Assembly (NCBI GenBank): GCA_050944915.1
Contig: JBMNRY010000030.1
Span: forward strand, 1 to 19,948
DNA: 19,948 nucleotides
Origin: JBMNRY01 sp050944915
Lineage (GTDB): Bacteria > Bacillota > Limnochordia > JAAZLZ01
Direction: 5' to 3'
The notes beneath the pieces are model-generated. The model was not told the DNA's origin. It worked only from the letters and a program-made list of their open reading frames with translations, and ran no database searches. Below, piece by piece: positions 1 to 7,544 of this stretch. The translations under genes and the position numbers were made by a program. Each line of letters opens with the position of its first letter. The stretch's first letter is position 1.

Positions 1-1414
1 CCAGGAAGTGCAAAAGCTAAATCTACAAAACGCCAAGGTGACTGCCTTTTCTAGCACCAGAAAAGCCGGAATCGCCGTTGAGGAAGACAAGAATGTCCAG
101 GCCGTTTTAGAAAGCGGGGTCGGGGCTGTAGCCCTAGTCGGCAAAACCTGGGATTTCCATGTGGAGAATGCCCTGCGCACCACCTTGGAAGAAAACTTGG
201 CCATGATTGAAGATACGGTAGCTTTTATGAAAGAGCGGGGTTTGGAAGTCATCTTCGATGGTGAGCATTTCTTCGATGGTTATGCCCATAATCCCGCCTA
301 TGCCCTGGCTGCCCTAGAAGCAGCCGTTCGTGGGGGGGCAAATTATTTAGTCCTTTGTGATACCAATGGAGGTCGGCTACCCCATGAGGTTTACAAAGCC
401 GTTAGGGATGTGGTCAATCGTTTCGATGTGCCGGTAGGCATCCACGCCCATAACGATTCCGGTGTTGCTGTAGCCAACAGTCTCATGGCGGTCGAAGCCG
501 GTGCCGTCCAGGTCCAAGGGACCGTCAACGGTTATGGGGAACGGTGTGGCAATGCTAATTTGTGTACCATCATCCCCAACCTCCAGTTGAAAATGGGTTA
601 TGAGGTCATTACCGAAGAACAGTTGGCCGGGCTGACGGAATTGTCCCGCTATGTCAGCGAGCTGGCCAATATGGAGCCCGATACAAAACAACCCTTTGTA
701 GGCAAGAGCGTCTTCGCCCATAAGGGAGGTATCCACGTTTCGGCTCTTCTCCGCCATCCAGAAACCTATGAGCATATCCGGCCGGAAATGGTCGGTAATC
801 GCCGGCGGGTACTTATCTCGGAGCTCTCTGGCGGTGCCAATATCCTTTATAAAGCCCAAGAGTACAATGTGGATCTGGGTAGTGACTCCCAGGCCCTGCG
901 TCAGATGGTGGAGACCCTTAAAGATCTGGAACACGAAGGCTACTCCTTCGAAGGTGCCGAAGGTTCCTTTGAATTGCTCTTAAAGAAATCCATCGGGTCT
1001 TACGATCCATCCTTTGAATTGAAAGGTTTCCGCTTGATCATCGATAAGCGATCGCCCAACGAGGAACCGATCGCGGAAGCGACCATTAAACTCCAGGTCG
1101 GCGACCGAATCCTCCATACGGCTGCGGAAGGTAACGGTCCTGTCAATGCCTTGGACATGGCCCTCCGCAAGGCCTTAGAAGAAGTTTATCCCTCCTTACG
1201 GCGGATGAAATTGACCGACTATAAGGTGCGGGTGATCAACGAGAAGTCGGGCACCGAAGCGAAGGTCCGGGTTTTAGTGGAAACCAGCGATAACGGCCAT
1301 TCCTGGGGCACCGTCGGTGTTTCAACCAACATCATCGAAGCCAGTTGGCAAGCCCTGGCCGATAGTATGGAGTACGGGATCTTAAAACATAACCAGGAAG
1401 GTAACGGAGTCTAA
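1..1414 (+). CDS. cimA: (R)-citramalate synthase, 5' truncated by window edge
   Basis: Condenses pyruvate with acetyl-CoA to (R)-citramalate, the first step of the threonine-independent route to 2-oxobutyrate and isoleucine. The reading frame is open from base 2 to the TAA at 1412-1414. The GTG at base 8 is an internal valine, because roughly the first 60 residues of the family, with the T-L-R-D-G motif, are missing. Counting from base 8, a family-typical DGEHFFDGY segment lies at 84-92, the metal-binding HAHND motif at 146-150 and GTVNGYGERCGN at 171-182. The last 120 or so residues form the LeuA-type regulatory domain that usually senses isoleucine. DGEHFFDGY and the overall arrangement favour CimA over 2-isopropylmalate synthase. 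It ends at its own terminator, so it is probably the last gene of an amino-acid operon lying to the left. Confidence 0.93.
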   Translation, partial: QEVQKLNLQNAKVTAFSSTRKAGIAVEEDKNVQAVLESGVGAVALVGKTWDFHVENALRTTLEENLAMIEDTVAFMKERGLEVIFDGEHFFDGYAHNPAYALAALEAAVRGGANYLVLCDTNGGRLPHEVYKAVRDVVNRFDVPVGIHAHNDSGVAVANSLMAVEAGAVQVQGTVNGYGERCGNANLCTIIPNLQLKMGYEVITEEQLAGLTELSRYVSELANMEPDTKQPFVGKSVFAHKGGIHVSALLRHPETYEHIRPEMVGNRRRVLISELSGGANILYKAQEYNVDLGSDSQALRQMVETLKDLEHEGYSFEGAEGSFELLLKKSIGSYDPSFELKGFRLIIDKRSPNEEPIAEATIKLQVGDRILHTAAEGNGPVNALDMALRKALEEVYPSLRRMKLTDYKVRVINEKSGTEAKVRVLVETSDNGHSWGTVGVSTNIIEASWQALADSMEYGILKHNQEGNGV

Positions 1415-1419
1415 ATCAA

Positions 1420-1449
1420 AATACCCCGCATCTAGCGGGGTATTTTTTA
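1420..1449 (+). terminator. Rho-independent terminator of cimA
   Basis: A 9-bp perfect stem, ATACCCCGC (1421-1429) and GCGGGGTAT (1435-1443), has a 5-base loop and runs into a T-rich tail (1441-1449). It starts six bases after the cimA stop codon. Confidence 0.93.
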
Positions 1450-1575
1450 TACCCTCCGGCCCTTCCTAGGCAAGGGTCACAAGCCGCAGGTGATCATCTT
1501 GGGGACCTCGAAAGGTTAAAGGGAAGGCCTGGGGTGGGAGACTACTACCAAAGGTAAGTAAAGGAATGATGGAAA

Positions 1576-2271
1576 GTGACGGTGGAGGCCATTAAAGCCC
1601 AATTGAAAGAACTGGCCGATCCCGCGGATGCCCAGTTCTTACAGGGCTACTTTAGAACAGGACCTGGTCAGTATGGGGAAGGGGATCGCTTCTTAGGGAT
1701 CAGGGTGCCCGTCTTACGGAAAATCGCCCGGGGTTTTAAAGATCTTCCCATCGATGGCATCGTGGAATTACTGGCCGATCCCTACCACGAAGTGAGGATG
1801 GTGGCTGTCTTAATCATGGTTCACCAGGCGGGTCGGGGCCGGGCCGAGGAGATGTATCACTTATACCTCCGACACACCCACCGGATCAATAACTGGGATT
1901 TAGTCGACGTTTCGGCCCCCCATATCGTCGGTTCTTATCTTTATCAACGGGATCATGGACCTTTGTATGAGTTGGCCCGTTTTTCCTCCTTGTGGGAGCG
2001 GCGCATATCTATCATCGCCACCCAGTATTTCATCAAACAAGGCCACTATAAGACCACCTTAGAGATCAGCCAGCTACTATTAAATGATGAAAATGATCTG
2101 ATCCATAAGGCCGTCGGTTGGATGCTCCGAGAGGTGGGGAAAAGGGATCGTTCCCTCCTGGAGGACTTCTTAGGGGAACACTACCGGGGAATGCCCCGGA
2201 CCATGCTCCGGTATGCCATCGAGAAGTTCCCTGAAGATCTCCGTCAAGCCTACCTGCATGGTCGGGTTTAG
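1576..2271 (+). CDS. DNA alkylation repair protein, AlkD-like HEAT-repeat glycosylase
   Basis: A 231-residue all-helical protein of the AlkC/AlkD family, which removes positively charged alkylated bases such as 7-methylguanine and 3-methyladenine without flipping them out. The NNWDLVD segment places Trp107 and Asp111 where B. cereus AlkD has Trp109 and the catalytic Asp113. Arg142 (in LWERRIS) and Trp182 (in KAVGWMLREVG) fit the other DNA-cleft residues, Arg148 and Trp187. The MPRTMLRYAIEKF stretch near the C-terminus is also typical. The GTG start is supported by AAAGGA about ten bases upstream. The two ATGs just upstream (1566 and 1569) are in other frames. It sits alone between the cimA terminator and the convergent MATE gene, and its TAG directly abuts the stop codon of that gene. 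Family assignment is firm; substrate range is inferred. Confidence 0.9.
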   Translation: MTVEAIKAQLKELADPADAQFLQGYFRTGPGQYGEGDRFLGIRVPVLRKIARGFKDLPIDGIVELLADPYHEVRMVAVLIMVHQAGRGRAEEMYHLYLRHTHRINNWDLVDVSAPHIVGSYLYQRDHGPLYELARFSSLWERRISIIATQYFIKQGHYKTTLEISQLLLNDENDLIHKAVGWMLREVGKRDRSLLEDFLGEHYRGMPRTMLRYAIEKFPEDLRQAYLHGRV

Positions 2272-3636
2272 CTAGGAGATGGTCGATGGGGAGGGTTCCG
2301 CCAGGGAACGATTCAAAGAGCGGATTTCCACCAAGACCCAAGTGCTGGTAATGGCCACCGATAAAAGGTCGGAGGCGGGGAAGGCGTAGAAAACGCCGTT
2401 GAGCCCGAAGTGTAAGGGCAGAATCAGGATCAAAGGTATCAAAAAGAGGATCTGCCGGGAAGTAGAAAGGATAAAGGCCGGCAGAGCCTTGCCGATGGCT
2501 TGGAAAAACCCCGAACCGATGACTTGCACACCGACTACGGGCAGCACTAAACAGATGATCCGAACGACAGGTACGCCGTGGAGGACCAACTGGGGATCAT
2601 TGTTAAAGAGGCGCACCAAGGGTTCGGTAAACAACATGACTACTATGAAGCCGAAGGTAGCCATCGCCGAAGCGGCTACCATACCTAGTTTTAATGCTTC
2701 CTTGACCCGATCCAGGCGGGTGGCTCCGTAGTTGAAACCGATGATGGGCTGGAGACCCTGAACGATGCCGATTAGAGGCATGAGCAGAAACATAGTCACC
2801 CGGTGGGCTACACCATAAATGGCGATATGCAGTTCAGTGCCGTAAACCCCTAAAGACCGATAAACGACGATGGAAAACAGGCTTCCCGCTACGGTGCGAG
2901 CGAAGGAAGAGGCACCGATAGAGAAAACCTCCGGCAGCAGCCGCCAGTTGAACCTTAATTGGGATCTCTTAATTTGTAAAGTACTATAGTGGCGGAAATG
3001 GTGGACTAGATAAATGCAAGAGAGCAATTGGGCCAACACGGTGGCTTCCGCGGCCCCCCTGATTCCCCGTCCAAAGGTGAAGATGAAAATGGGGTCCAGG
3101 ACGATGTTCATGCCCGCACCGATGATCATACTGGTCATGGCCGTTCGGGCGGCACCCTCGGCCCTGGCCAGGCTATTGCCCACCACACTGAAGGCGAAGA
3201 AAAAACCGCCCGCCAAGATGACCGTCATATATTCCCGAGCATAGGGTAAGATGGTCTCGGTGGAGCCGAAAAGACGCAAGATAGGATTTAGAAATGCTAA
3301 TCCGAAGGCGGTGAAAACAATGCTCAAGGCGACCACGGTGACGAAGGCCGTGCCCGCCGTTTCTTCCGCCTTGGCCTCGTCGCCGGCTCCAAGGCTGCGA
3401 GAGATGAGGGATCCGGCTCCGATCCCGATTACCTGGGCGATAGCCATCATCAACATCTGGATGGGAAAGGAGACGGCTAAGCCGGCGATGGCCATGGTGC
3501 CGCCACCCCGACCGACAAAGATGGTGTCCACGAGATTATAAAGGGAATTAAACAGCATGGCGATAATGGCCGGTGTCGAGTACTTAATTAAAAGAGTCCG
3601 AATATCTTTCGTACCTAACTCATGTTCCTTGGACAA
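2272..3636 (-). CDS. MATE family efflux transporter
   Basis: A 454-residue membrane protein with about twelve hydrophobic segments, of the MATE family of Na+ or H+ driven multidrug exporters. The N-terminal half carries the family-typical NSLYNLVDTIFVGR and ISRSLGAGD stretches, and the second half has QGLQPIIGFNYGA. Length is normal (about 450). The start is a TTG placed six bases after the strong AGGGGTGA site (3643-3650 read on the minus strand). No in-frame ATG fits as well. The gene is divergent from marR, and two perfect inverted repeats lie over its promoter, so repression by that MarR protein, relieved by a ligand the pump exports, is likely by analogy. The 3' end abuts alkD with no visible terminator between them. 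The exported compound cannot be read from sequence. Confidence 0.93.
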   Translation of the reverse strand: MSKEHELGTKDIRTLLIKYSTPAIIAMLFNSLYNLVDTIFVGRGGGTMAIAGLAVSFPIQMLMMAIAQVIGIGAGSLISRSLGAGDEAKAEETAGTAFVTVVALSIVFTAFGLAFLNPILRLFGSTETILPYAREYMTVILAGGFFFAFSVVGNSLARAEGAARTAMTSMIIGAGMNIVLDPIFIFTFGRGIRGAAEATVLAQLLSCIYLVHHFRHYSTLQIKRSQLRFNWRLLPEVFSIGASSFARTVAGSLFSIVVYRSLGVYGTELHIAIYGVAHRVTMFLLMPLIGIVQGLQPIIGFNYGATRLDRVKEALKLGMVAASAMATFGFIVVMLFTEPLVRLFNNDPQLVLHGVPVVRIICLVLPVVGVQVIGSGFFQAIGKALPAFILSTSRQILFLIPLILILPLHFGLNGVFYAFPASDLLSVAITSTWVLVEIRSLNRSLAEPSPSTIS

Positions 3637-3655
3637 AATCGATCACCCCTAAATA

Positions 3656-3673
3656 ATGTTCGCATGCGAACAT
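3656..3673. promoter_or_regulatory. 18-bp perfect palindrome, candidate operator
   Basis: ATGTTCGCATGCGAACAT is its own reverse complement over all 18 bases. It lies between the MATE start codon and its likely promoter, around or just downstream of the probable MATE transcription start. It is a good candidate for binding by the divergently encoded MarR protein or another dimeric repressor. Confidence 0.5.
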
Positions 3674-3713
3674 ATTCAGGGTTTATCTTAACACTGTTAA
3701 GATGGAAGCGCAA
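3672..3713 (-). promoter_or_regulatory. Candidate promoter(s) of the MATE gene
   Basis: Two sigma-A-like pairs can be read on the minus strand. One is TTGCGC, 17 bases, TAAGAT (plus-strand 3708-3713 and 3685-3690). The other is TTAACA, 17 bases, GAATAT (3695-3700 and 3672-3677). Both are overlapped by the two inverted repeats. I cannot tell which is used. Confidence 0.4.
3685..3703. promoter_or_regulatory. 8-3-8 inverted repeat, candidate MarR operator
   Basis: ATCTTAAC, three spacer bases, then GTTAAGAT form a perfect dyad. Size and AT-rich TTAA-containing arms are typical of MarR-family operators. It overlaps the putative MATE promoter elements and lies about 20 bases upstream of the -35 box of marR, so one bound dimer could affect both directions. 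Confidence 0.55.
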
Positions 3714-3722
3714 GTTTTTCTT

Positions 3723-3751
3723 TTGCCCTCCCAGGGGAAATGTGGTACGAT
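3723..3751 (+). promoter_or_regulatory. Candidate sigma-A promoter of marR (and cdaA operon)
   Basis: TTGCCC (3723-3728), a 17-base spacer and TACGAT (3746-3751) lie 38 bases before the marR start codon. The gap after marR is only 23 bases, so this promoter may also feed cdaA and the genes after it. Confidence 0.4.
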
Positions 3752-3788
3752 TTTCCCAAAAACAGATACTCCATGAAGGGGTGTCGGG

Positions 3789-4241
3789 ATGGATCATGTG
3801 CAGCAGGTGGTGGAGATCATTACTCTGATGCGCCATACCACCTTCGAATTGCGTAATCAACTCAATAATATGTTTTTGGATAGGCTGGGGATGACCTTGC
3901 CCCAAGTTATCGTCTTAAGGGTCATCAATCGGTTGGATAGGCCTACCTTTGGTCTGATTGCCCAGGAGGTCCATTTGGCACCGAGCACCCTTTCGGGGAT
4001 CATTAAACGGCTAGAACGGGAAAGCCTCCTCGGGCGCCACCCCGATCCTAAGGATCTGCGGGTTCAGCGGATCACGGTCAGTCCCAAGGGTCAGGCTCTA
4101 ATTGATGGAGCCGAGGAGTTATACCAAAGCTATATCAAGGAGAAGTTTCGTCTCCTCACCGCCGGGGAATTGGCCCAGTTGGAAGAACTGCTTAAAAAAC
4201 TATATGATCTGTTGCTTATGGAACCTGAGGGAACAATATAA
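3789..4241 (+). CDS. MarR family transcriptional regulator
   Basis: A 150-residue winged-helix protein of the MarR family, which act as dimers and usually lose DNA binding when a small ligand or oxidant is bound. Residues 53-76 (FGLIAQEVHLAPSTLSGIIK region) form the helix-turn-helix. The wing is DPKDLRVQRITVS at 86-98, with the D-x-R pattern common in the family. The long C-terminal helix forms the dimer interface. ATG is chosen because AAGGGGTG (3776-3783) precedes it at normal spacing. It is divergent from a MATE pump and is followed after 23 bases by cdaA, with no visible terminator. It therefore probably controls the pump and itself, and perhaps by read-through the c-di-AMP operon. No Cys-based redox motif is seen. 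Confidence 0.92.
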   Translation: MDHVQQVVEIITLMRHTTFELRNQLNNMFLDRLGMTLPQVIVLRVINRLDRPTFGLIAQEVHLAPSTLSGIIKRLERESLLGRHPDPKDLRVQRITVSPKGQALIDGAEELYQSYIKEKFRLLTAGELAQLEELLKKLYDLLLMEPEGTI

Positions 4242-4264
4242 CTAAGATTCCTAGGGGTAGAATT

Positions 4265-5014
4265 ATGGAATTTAGTATCATCGATGCCGTTGATATCTTG
4301 TTAGTGGCCATCCTCATCTATAAATTATTAGGGCTCATCCGGGGTACTAGGGCCGTTACCTTACTTAAGGGTTTGGCCGTCATCTTCCTCGGCAGTGCCC
4401 TCAGTCGCTGGCTGAAACTGCGGACCATCAGCTGGCTTTTAGATCGGGGCCTGACCGTCCTGTTTGTGGCCTTGCCCGTCGTCTTCTACCCCGAACTTCG
4501 TCGAGCCCTGGAACAGATCGGCCGGGGTGAGCTTTTCGGCCGTTTCCCAACCAGTGAAAAGGCCCAAGGGGTCATCTGTCGGGAAGTGGCTTTGGCCGCC
4601 GGTTGGTTGGCCAAACGGCGGATCGGTGGTCTCATCGTCTTAGAGCGGGAAACGGGTTTGGGAGAGTATATCGAGACCGGTGTTCGCCTCGATGCCCTTC
4701 TTTCCCACCAGTTGTTGCGCAACATATTCATCCCCCCTGGACCCCTCCATGATGGGGCCGCGATTATCCGGGAAGATCGGATCATCGCCGCCAGTTGTGT
4801 CCTACCCTTGACCGAGACCCGGATCCTCCAAGGGGAGCTGGGAACCCGTCACCGGGCCGGCATCGGATTATCGGAGGTAAGCGATGCTTTAGTGGTCATC
4901 ATTTCTGAAGAAAAGGGTATCGTTTCCCTCGCCGTCGACGGTCAGCTTGAGCGAGGATTTAATGAAGAAGAACTGGAGCGCCGCTTGTGGGCTTTGCTCC
5001 ATCGTCAAGAATAG
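4265..5014 (+). CDS. cdaA: Diadenylate cyclase CdaA (c-di-AMP synthase)
   Basis: Makes cyclic di-AMP from two ATP at the cytoplasmic face of the membrane. c-di-AMP controls potassium, osmolyte and cell-wall homeostasis in Bacillota. Three hydrophobic segments occupy about residues 9-26, 36-50 and 60-78. They are followed by the DAC domain, with the catalytic DGA motif at 163-165 and RHR at 195-197. At 249 residues it is slightly shorter than B. subtilis CdaA at the C-terminus. The ATG is preceded by AGGGG at a suitable distance. It is followed by its regulator gene ybbR/cdaR ten bases after its stop and then by glmM, the conserved cdaA-cdaR-glmM order in which both partner proteins modulate the cyclase. 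Confidence 0.96.
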   Translation: MEFSIIDAVDILLVAILIYKLLGLIRGTRAVTLLKGLAVIFLGSALSRWLKLRTISWLLDRGLTVLFVALPVVFYPELRRALEQIGRGELFGRFPTSEKAQGVICREVALAAGWLAKRRIGGLIVLERETGLGEYIETGVRLDALLSHQLLRNIFIPPGPLHDGAAIIREDRIIAASCVLPLTETRILQGELGTRHRAGIGLSEVSDALVVIISEEKGIVSLAVDGQLERGFNEEELERRLWALLHRQE

Positions 5015-5024
5015 AGGGACAGCC

Positions 5025-5936
5025 ATGGAACCCTTTGACAGCGATATGTACACTCGGTTTTTTGCCCTTTTTCTGGCCATCATCCTCTGGTTCATGACTG
5101 CCGCTGGGAGTCCGACCACCGTGATCCAACAGGAGCTGACGGTGCCGGTGGAGGCGGTGCGGATGGCTGAGGATGCCGTCGTATCTTTGGACCCAGGTCA
5201 AGTCAAGGTGGTGCTGCGGGGGGGCGAAGGGGCGACCAATCGGTTAGACCGGGTCCGGGCCTTCGTCGATGTGGAGGGACAACGGGGTCGGGAAACCCGC
5301 CCCGTGGAAGTGACGGCCCCCATGGGCTTGCAAATCCTCCGGGTTCTGCCCGGTACCGTCCAGGTGAATGTGGAAATACCGATGGAAAAAGAGGTTCCCG
5401 TCCAGGTCGCCTTGCTGTCACCGGATCATCGTTCTTTCGACATCCAAGTGGCTCCCCAAAGGGTCACCATCCGGGGAACGGCAGAACAATTGGCAGGGGT
5501 GACCCAAGGGGTGGTCTTCGTCAGTTTGCCTCCGGAAGTCCCTGCCTTGGAGAGTTCTTTCGTGGTGCAAGCGGTCAACGAACAGGGTCAGCCTGTCCGC
5601 AACGTCCAGGTCGAACCATCCCTAGTGGAGGTCCAAGTGGAGGAGATTATCCTCCAACCCCACATGGTTCCAGTGAAGCCGGTCCTCGTCGGCCAACCGG
5701 CCGCCGGCTGGTCCCTGGAAAAAATCGAAGTTTTCCCCCGGGAGGTAACAATCTATCTCCCAGCGAATATGGATAGGGAATTGACATCGGTGGCGACAAA
5801 GCCTGTATCCATCGAGGGAGCCCAAGAGTCCTTCCGTTGGGAAGTGCCCCTAGAGGTACCCCTCGGCGGTGAAGTATATCCCACCCAGGTGGAGATCAAA
5901 GTGGAGATCGTCACCGCTAGCCCCAATGGGGCATAG
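5025..5936 (+). CDS. cdaR: YbbR-domain protein, CdaA regulator CdaR
   Basis: A 303-residue membrane-anchored extracytoplasmic protein. It has a short N-terminus, one transmembrane helix at about 11-27 and then beta-rich YbbR repeats at roughly 35-120, 122-210 and 215-298. That is three by eye, against four in B. subtilis CdaR. It contacts CdaA through the membrane and modulates c-di-AMP synthesis. The ATG at 5025 is preferred over an in-frame GTG at 4947, because the latter would put a polar extension in front of the membrane anchor and overlap cdaA by 68 bases. AGAGGGAC just before 5025 is a reasonable ribosome site. It lies between cdaA and glmM in the standard operon. Confidence 0.92.
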   Translation: MEPFDSDMYTRFFALFLAIILWFMTAAGSPTTVIQQELTVPVEAVRMAEDAVVSLDPGQVKVVLRGGEGATNRLDRVRAFVDVEGQRGRETRPVEVTAPMGLQILRVLPGTVQVNVEIPMEKEVPVQVALLSPDHRSFDIQVAPQRVTIRGTAEQLAGVTQGVVFVSLPPEVPALESSFVVQAVNEQGQPVRNVQVEPSLVEVQVEEIILQPHMVPVKPVLVGQPAAGWSLEKIEVFPREVTIYLPANMDRELTSVATKPVSIEGAQESFRWEVPLEVPLGGEVYPTQVEIKVEIVTASPNGA

Positions 5937-5983
5937 GATAATAGGGTCAATCCTTTGATTTTGATAAAGATAGGTGATGGAAG

Positions 5984-7321
5984 TTGGCAGGATTATTTGG
6001 CACCGACGGGGTGCGGGGTGTGGCCAATCGGGAATTAACTCCGGAGTTGGCCTATCGGCTGGGTCGAGCCGCAGCTGCGGTCTTGCTTCGGCCGGAGGAA
6101 GACACCCGGCCCCGAGTGTTGATCGGTCGGGATACTAGAGCCTCGGGGCCGATGTTGGAAGCGGCCATGGTGGCAGGATTTACCTCCGCCGGTGTGGACG
6201 TTTTCACCGCGGGTATAATTCCTACCCCCGGGGTTGCTTTTTTGACGAAGAAACTAGCCATGGATGCCGGTGTAGTCATCTCCGCGTCCCATAATCCCGT
6301 GGAAGATAATGGGATTAAATTTTTTTCTGGGGAAGGATTTAAGCTCTCCACCCTTCTCGAAGAAGAAATCGAAGGGCTGATGGAGGGTCCCGATGACCTA
6401 CCTAGGCCTACCGGGGGCGGGGTGGGCCGCCTTTATCAAGTTCCCAACCCGGTGGAACTATATGTGGATTTTTTAGCGGCAACCATCCCGGGGGATTTAA
6501 CAGGCCTTAAAATCGTCGTCGATTGCGGCCATGGAGCCGCCTATCAAGTGGTACCCCAAGTGATGGCTAAATTAGGAGCCCAGTTGATCCTCCTCAATGG
6601 GGAACCGAACGGGGTCAACATCAATGTGGAGTGTGGTTCTACCCATCCCCATGTCATCCAGCGGGCCCTCCGGGAGGAAGGGGCCCATTTAGGCTTATCC
6701 CATGATGGTGATGCCGATCGGCTCATCGCCGTCGATGAACAGGGGGCCATAGTCGATGGTGACGGGATTTTGGCTATCTGTGGTCTCCATTTGCTCCAAG
6801 AAGGTCGGCTTCCCGCTCGAGGCATCGCGGCGACGGTATACAGTAATCTAGCTTTAACGGATCTTTTCCAACGCCACGGTGGCCGGGTGGTCATCACCCC
6901 CGCCGGAGATCGCCATGTCCTCGAAGGAATGCAGGAACACGGTTTCATCCTCGGTGGCGAACAATCGGGACACATCATCTTCCTCGAGCATAATACTACT
7001 GGTGATGGTGTCCTAACCGGGTTGCAATTGGCATCCTTGATGAAGGAACGGGGCCTTCCTTTATCCCAATTGGCCCAGATCTATCGGCCCTATCCCCAAG
7101 TTTTGGTCAATGTCCGGGTGCGGGATAAGGGCAGATTAGAGGATGATGAAGGGATCAAGGAGAAAATCCGAGAGGCTGAAGCCAGGCTACAGCCCGGCCG
7201 GATCTTTGTCCGGGCCTCAGGGACCGAACCCGTCGTCCGGGTCATGGGCGAAGGGGCCGATGAAGAGTTGGTCAGGGATGTAGTTGAAGGGTTGGCTGCC
7301 TATATCGGCCAGCGCCTGTAA
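5984..7321 (+). CDS. glmM: Phosphoglucosamine mutase GlmM
   Basis: Interconverts glucosamine-6-phosphate and glucosamine-1-phosphate on the way to UDP-GlcNAc for peptidoglycan. The 445 residues cover all four alpha-D-phosphohexomutase domains. GTDGVRG at 6-12 is near the N-terminus. The active serine is Ser102 in ISASHNP. The Mg-binding loop is DGDADR, the sugar-binding loop GGEQSGH, and the phosphate-binding loop RASGTEP near the C-terminus. The start is TTG, five bases after AGGTGAT (5972-5978); the nearby ATG at 5977 is out of frame. GlmM also binds and inhibits CdaA in other Bacillota, which fits the operon. The next gene, glmS, supplies its substrate. Confidence 0.97.
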   Translation: MAGLFGTDGVRGVANRELTPELAYRLGRAAAAVLLRPEEDTRPRVLIGRDTRASGPMLEAAMVAGFTSAGVDVFTAGIIPTPGVAFLTKKLAMDAGVVISASHNPVEDNGIKFFSGEGFKLSTLLEEEIEGLMEGPDDLPRPTGGGVGRLYQVPNPVELYVDFLAATIPGDLTGLKIVVDCGHGAAYQVVPQVMAKLGAQLILLNGEPNGVNINVECGSTHPHVIQRALREEGAHLGLSHDGDADRLIAVDEQGAIVDGDGILAICGLHLLQEGRLPARGIAATVYSNLALTDLFQRHGGRVVITPAGDRHVLEGMQEHGFILGGEQSGHIIFLEHNTTGDGVLTGLQLASLMKERGLPLSQLAQIYRPYPQVLVNVRVRDKGRLEDDEGIKEKIREAEARLQPGRIFVRASGTEPVVRVMGEGADEELVRDVVEGLAAYIGQRL

Positions 7322-7412
7322 AGGAGGTGATGCTCGTTTCCATTTCTTCGAAGGAGGTGAGATGGTCGAAAATACCAACTATAAGCGCCTGGGCTCATCG
7401 TTGATGAGTTGA
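7321..7412 (+). other. Twin perfect Shine-Dalgarno sequences with overlapping mini-ORFs
   Basis: AAGGAGGTGA occurs twice, at 7321-7330 (touching the glmM stop codon) and at 7351-7360. The first precedes a 24-codon frame starting ATG at 7330 (TGA 7402-7404), at poor spacing. The second is well spaced from an ATG at 7362, opening a 16-codon frame (MVENTNYKRLGSSLMS) that stops at TGA 7410-7412. Both frames cross the predicted ribozyme cleavage point at 7384/7385. Whether they are translated is unknown. The SD sites are seen directly; a leader-peptide role is inference. Confidence 0.3.
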
Positions 7413-7528
7413 CGAGGAGGGGGATCTCGGAAAATCGGCGGGTGACCCCCGGCCTAACCACGGTCGTTAAACCTTTCTTAAAGACCAGGAGCGATCCTGG
7501 GGACAGAGGGAAGGTTAAGTGGTTCTAA
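7378..7528 (+). ncRNA. glmS ribozyme/riboswitch (GlcN6P-activated self-cleaving RNA)
   Basis: The 5' leader of glmS carries the conserved core of the glmS ribozyme, Rfam family RF00234. AAGCGCCTGGGC (7383-7394) contains the cleavage site, expected between A7384 and G7385. P1 is the hairpin CTCATC-GTT-GATGAG (7394-7408), followed by conserved GACGAGG, then ATCGGCGGGTG before the CCCCC arm. The P4 region pairs AACCTT (7470-7475) with AAGGTT (7511-7516), and an outer pairing AACCAC (7456-7461) with GTGGTT (7519-7524) can be drawn. Glucosamine-6-phosphate acts as a cofactor for cleavage, after which the downstream mRNA is degraded. End positions are approximate. The glmS ribosome site AGGAGG (7532-7537) lies just after it. 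Confidence 0.93.
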
Positions 7529-7544
7529 TCTAGGAGGTTAAAAC

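Noticed and set aside
377..934. 185-codon open frame on the minus strand inside cimA
   Set aside because: It lies wholly within a well-conserved gene on the other strand and its translation resembles no family.
3667..3680. Possible SOS (LexA) box near CGAACATATTC
   Set aside because: Only one half matches the CGAAC-N4-GTTCG type consensus; the real symmetry is the 18-bp palindrome centred at 3664/3665.
4947..5024. Upstream GTG start for cdaR
   Set aside because: It adds a polar stretch before the membrane anchor and overlaps cdaA; the ATG at 5025 has its own ribosome site.
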